Shown one piece after another: positions 32,201-34,268 of a DNA stretch of 34,268 nt (positions are counted from its first letter, which is position 1; each line of letters begins with the position of its first letter). Position numbers and translations under genes: made by a program. This DNA is from an uncultured Lachnospiraceae bacterium (GTDB lineage: Bacteria; Bacillota; Clostridia; Lachnospirales; Lachnospiraceae). The stretch covers positions 1-34,268 of the forward strand of contig CAJUPF010000032.1 in assembly GCA_910588565.1 (NCBI GenBank), read 5' to 3'. The notes beneath the pieces were generated by a model, which ran no database searches, had not been told where the DNA came from, and saw nothing but the letters and a program-made list of their open reading frames with translations.

Positions 32201-33864
32201 GCATTTCCAAAATACTGGGTGTTGCTGAGATAAAGCTCCCATCCTTTTGCATCTGTCCATCCGGCGAAGGTATATCCCGGCCTTGTGAGCGTTGTAGAGC
32301 TAAGGGTAATCGCTGTTCCTTTGTTTGCTGACTGGGCTGCAGGAGGAGTCCCTGTTCCGCCGTTGGCATCATATTTTACCGTGTACTGAACGACCAATGC
32401 AGAACTGTCAATCCAGCCACAGCGTTTTCCGACGTCCGCCGGATAGATAATCTGGCTCATGCTGCCGGACGTAGCGATTACGGTTACAGCATCCCCTGGA
32501 TCCACCCATCCTACCTCTTTTGCTTTATCCGATTTGTAGTAGGTCTTGGCGTATTTCGGCGCACTCAGGGAGTACGGGCTGATGTTACAGGAGGAAAAAT
32601 CAGAAAATTTTCCATATACAGTCTCTGTTTTTCCAAAAAACGGACAGGTAAACTTACACCAGCCATTGGTGTAGACCTCCTGAATCATACAGTCATCGTT
32701 TACATATACATGGCCTAAATAGGTAGAAGCATTATTCACCGCCCTGTATGCGCAGACTACATCGTTTGAATTTGCTAAAATCCTGCATTTAAAAGGCGTG
32801 GGATACCTCGTATCTATGGTGGGAGTTGGTCCTGGAGGTCCTGGAAGCTGTGCCCAGCCAAGTTCGTAATATCCCTTATCTGACATTGGCATAAACACCT
32901 GTGTGGCAGACCCTGATGTGCCAATCGTCCGGCAGACATCGTTTGGGTATATTCTGTAAATATGTATACTCAGATTCGGCCTGTTGTATAGATTGATATA
33001 CGTTGTGGCCGTATAGCTTCCCAGCGCCGCAGAAGGGGACTGAATAAAATTGCTGATTTTTGTATAGCCTGTCCTGGTTCCTCCATCGCTCCAGGGACAG
33101 GTGACTTTGCACCAGCCGTTGGTGTATAATTCATGTACCGTACATTCATCTGCTGCGTAAATATAGCCGATACGGGTTGATAAGTTGGCTTCCAGCAGTT
33201 CTGTTTTTCCAGTGGAAAGGGCATAGCCTTTAAACCCTTTTACTGCATCGTATTTGGGGTCCTGGGTAAATGGAGGAGGAATTGGGCCGCTGCCATATGC
33301 CGGTCTTACAAAAACACGTCTCACCATTCCATTTGAAACAGAATGCTGTCTGTTGTGATGTCTGTATTCTCCGCTTACAGAGGATACCTTGCCGTCATAA
33401 TTACCCTCAATGGAATTTCTGGAATCCACCATCAGCCCTACATGAACCCAGGGTCCCCCACAAGCGTCGCCATTGCAGGATGGGCAATAATAGAATACAA
33501 TATCTCCAGCCTGAGCAGATGAGACTTCTTTCCCGCCTGCCTTGATAATGTTATTTTTTAATGTAGCGCACCACCCATCACCCGGTATAGCGCCGCTGCA
33601 GCCTGCCAGCCTTGCAACATCTGAAACAAAATAAGCGCACCATGCAGCTCCATAAGCGCTGCAATAATTTCTGCCTAGCTGCGCCCTGGCAATCGCAATC
33701 ATATCATTTACTGGATTTCCTGTTTTTGTATAATTCTTATTATAATAAGAAGTGCGATCTAAATTAGCCGCATTGGCTGTCAGTGGAGATGACATAGATA
33801 CTGGCAGCAAAGATAATATCAAACATAAAATCAACAAGTAAATTTTAAAATTTTTCTTTTTCAT
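29251..33864 (-). CDS. Large exported multimodular protein: CHAP, SH3-like, InlB-type repeats, cohesin-dockerin-cohesin, Ig-like domains
   Basis: 1537-residue secreted protein. Signal peptide about 1-32, cleaved near ANA-ANL. Then a CHAP/NlpC-P60-type amidase domain about 50-190 with Cys76 (AAWCAYFVS) and His141 (WVHVGLMVD); duplicated SH3-like modules about 205-345 and 353-495, both with YTNGWCK; InlB/Flg_new-type repeats about 493-786 (YDANGG, GYTFxGW, ITLYAVW); Ig-like group 3 domain about 790-866; cohesin-like domain about 872-1003; dockerin about 1004-1062 with two calcium loops (DVNRDGVID, DANGDGAID); second cohesin-like domain about 1087-1213; Ig-like group 2 about 1218-1303; Thr-Asp-Lys-Pro linker; two lysine-rich Ig-like domains about 1365-1537. 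No LPXTG or transmembrane anchor. Probably a cell-wall hydrolase or surface scaffold. Ribosome site GGAG precedes the ATG. Confidence 0.93.
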   Translation of the reverse strand: MKKKNFKIYLLILCLILSLLPVSMSSPLTANAANLDRTSYYNKNYTKTGNPVNDMIAIARAQLGRNYCSAYGAAWCAYFVSDVARLAGCSGAIPGDGWCATLKNNIIKAGGKEVSSAQAGDIVFYYCPSCNGDACGGPWVHVGLMVDSRNSIEGNYDGKVSSVSGEYRHHNRQHSVSNGMVRRVFVRPAYGSGPIPPPFTQDPKYDAVKGFKGYALSTGKTELLEANLSTRIGYIYAADECTVHELYTNGWCKVTCPWSDGGTRTGYTKISNFIQSPSAALGSYTATTYINLYNRPNLSIHIYRIYPNDVCRTIGTSGSATQVFMPMSDKGYYELGWAQLPGPPGPTPTIDTRYPTPFKCRILANSNDVVCAYRAVNNASTYLGHVYVNDDCMIQEVYTNGWCKFTCPFFGKTETVYGKFSDFSSCNISPYSLSAPKYAKTYYKSDKAKEVGWVDPGDAVTVIATSGSMSQIIYPADVGKRCGWIDSSALVVQYTVKYDANGGTGTPPAAQSANKGTAITLSSTTLTRPGYTFAGWTDAKGWELYLSNTQYFGNADITLYAVWRKNEYTIKYDANGGEEAPKEQTQAYGDAVTAAASLCSMQQGILVENGIAESGQQDGVSLERKFLSWNTKADGSGITVKAGEKYTPNADITLYAQYGKASFTSSTLPNAPERTGYTFEGWYDSQSYKNKIEAGQELDTALSSIHAKWKANSYPVSYDANGGSGAPGNQTKVFGETLKLSETKPARTGYTFKGWALTAKSREVVYESGSEYKENAAVTLYAVWDEVQSDLASIAIAQEPSKKTYEFGEALDTVGLKLSLTYSSGKTEEVSSGYTVTGYDSRQAGKQTLTVAYGGKTATFEVTVKAQPNEEIAVVSIDDVVGAAPGEQVEVNVQLTKNPGFSFMMLKLTYDTDALELVEAVNKTPDNNLFMMNDVIMWDSAKDVAVGSTTREPMGSVTFCIKPDIALEDGAARCEVGIESVTCYNEKEQEVTVRANKGTISVDTVNYGDVNRDGVIDKKDVQAIREYMITGEQKEDFDVQAADANGDGAIDGRDVIRLNQYIEDPTVKLGYDKNKVIGSSGENLFADDVKLSLKNISEIKDNLVTMDVMLDENPGIAALSLCADYDAEHMELIQVANGTVVDGTVAQDPEEKGILTWTTDTAAAGTGTLATLTFQLADGTDAGDYPVSVYVSSCYDSAEKSHYGASETGYVAVPMKAVAVEGITLGETALTMEGGSVAELEANVMPLDAADKTVTWSSSNEAVAVVSGNGQIHALKKGAAVITATVSNASEKAFQASCTVTVTADAPVLNIPLEEDPDRKGDSSNGQQPDTDKPNTDKPNTDKPGADKPDKDTDKTDTDKTDNVTYRLSTETGAAKIAAGKKIKMVVTGSDGSTLNNKKLTWKSGNQKVATVNSKGVVTLKKNSGGKKAAITATMKDGSGRQLKLTVRSMKGAVKSIQITGRKTVKPGKSLQLKATVKTTKGTANKKLQWSSNNMKLAKVSSSGKVKTFEGKKGTVKITAKATDGTGKKKTITIRIK
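29786..29878. repeat. 15-base tandem repeat coding the TDKPN linker
   Basis: Three 15-base units (ggtttatctgtattt, the last ending tcc) run from 29834 to 29878, with more diverged units to 29786. On the minus strand they encode Thr-Asp-Lys-Pro-Asn type pentapeptides of the linker before the last two Ig-like domains. Such in-frame units can change in number by slippage. Confidence 0.8.
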
Positions 33865-33903
33865 TCTTATTCTCCATTCTGTATATGCTTTACAATAGAA
33901 TCT

Positions 33904-34268
33904 CTATTTTATTAGAACCGTCACACTCCCTTTCTTCCCGCTTCCGTCTGCAGCGGCTGCTGTAATCTTCACTTTTTTCCCTTTTCCTTTCTTTTTCGTC
34001 TTTACTGTCCCGGTTTTTGTTACTTCGGCGTATCTCGTATTGGAACTCTTCCATACAATGCTCTTGTTTGCGCCCTTACCAGCCGTCACTTTCGCTTTCA
34101 GCTTCAGGGATTTCCCCGCCTTGCAGCTGTTCTTCCCGGTGACCTGTATTTTCTTCACTGCTCCTTTCATTATTTTAATCTTCAGGCTTGCCTTCCGGCC
34201 TGCCTGATTGACAGCGGTAATCACTACGGTTTTCCCTCCGGCATTTTTCTTAACAGAAACCGTTCCTG
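33904..34268 (-). CDS. C-terminal part of an exported Ig-like domain protein (cut by window edge)
   Basis: Only the last 120 or so residues are present; the frame runs open to the window edge, so the true start is outside. The visible part is a strand-rich lysine-rich Ig-like (bacterial group 2 type) domain following the end of another such domain: KNAGGKTVVITAV, then MKGAVKKIQVTGKNSCKAGK, SIVWKSSNTRYAEV and a final GSVTVLIK. It aligns residue by residue with the last domain of the 1537-residue neighbour (SMKGAVKSIQITGRK, LQWSSNNMKLAKV, TITIRIK). The two genes are 39 bases apart in the same direction. It is probably another surface or secreted protein of the same system; its N-terminal function cannot be seen. 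Confidence 0.8.
   Translation of the reverse strand, partial: GTVSVKKNAGGKTVVITAVNQAGRKASLKIKIMKGAVKKIQVTGKNSCKAGKSLKLKAKVTAGKGANKSIVWKSSNTRYAEVTKTGTVKTKKKGKGKKVKITAAAADGSGKKGSVTVLIK

Noticed and set aside
31747..32331. Plus-strand frames opposite the large surface protein
   Set aside because: Shadows of a repetitive coding sequence; no start signals and no recognisable family.

Overview
The window looks like chromosomal DNA of an anaerobic gut-type Firmicute, most likely Lachnospiraceae (class Clostridia). The grounds are the Gram-positive gene orders (hrcA-grpE-dnaK-dnaJ followed by prmA-rsmE; ireB-ruvX-yrzB with mltG-trmR-trhP), strong AGGAGG-type ribosome binding sites, several GTG/TTG starts, moderate GC, and a large exported protein with Ig-like, InlB-type, cohesin and dockerin modules. 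Genus and species cannot be fixed from this sequence alone. Nearly everything is on the minus strand; only an HPr-like gene and rqcH are on the plus strand.

Layout from left to right. (1) 28-2949: a lipoprotein solute-binding protein and a chemoreceptor in a two-gene unit with a good promoter. (2) 2997-9738: a nine-gene operon, read right to left from a promoter at 9710-9738: ireB, ruvX, a DUF1292 gene, rnj (RNase J), ylbF, a catalytic-domain-less mltG remnant, trmR, trhP and a lactonase, ending at a terminator at 2997-3045. It joins cell-envelope signalling, Holliday-junction/rRNA processing, RNA decay and wobble-uridine modification. (3) 9758-15770: mtaB, a lone plus-strand HPr-like gene, then prmA-rsmE-cysteine desulfurase-thiI, i.e. 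RNA, protein and sulfur modification. Three copies of an unnamed palindromic repeat lie in the gaps of this region and a decayed fourth lies near 21.6 kb. (4) 15935-21552: the heat-shock locus hrcA-grpE-dnaK-dnaJ under a CIRCE operator, followed by a small protein with a C-terminal J domain that has its own probable promoter and terminator. (5) 21646-27362: argS, a GNAT acetyltransferase, a 999-residue hybrid histidine kinase and a Dabb protein in one direction. (6) 27373-29235: rqcH (NFACT protein of ribosome quality control), divergent from argS. (7) 29251-34268: a 1537-residue exported CHAP/SH3-like/InlB-repeat/Ig/cohesin-dockerin-cohesin protein and the 3' end of a neighbour that shares its lysine-rich C-terminal Ig-like module.

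Most of the window is conserved housekeeping. The parts most worth a second look are the multimodular surface protein and its neighbour, the repeat family whose conserved end folds into an RNA-like hairpin with tandem G-A pairs, the MltG remnant inside an otherwise classical operon, and the HPr-like protein that has lost its active-site histidine but kept the regulatory serine. No tRNA, rRNA, CRISPR array, transposase or phage gene was seen.
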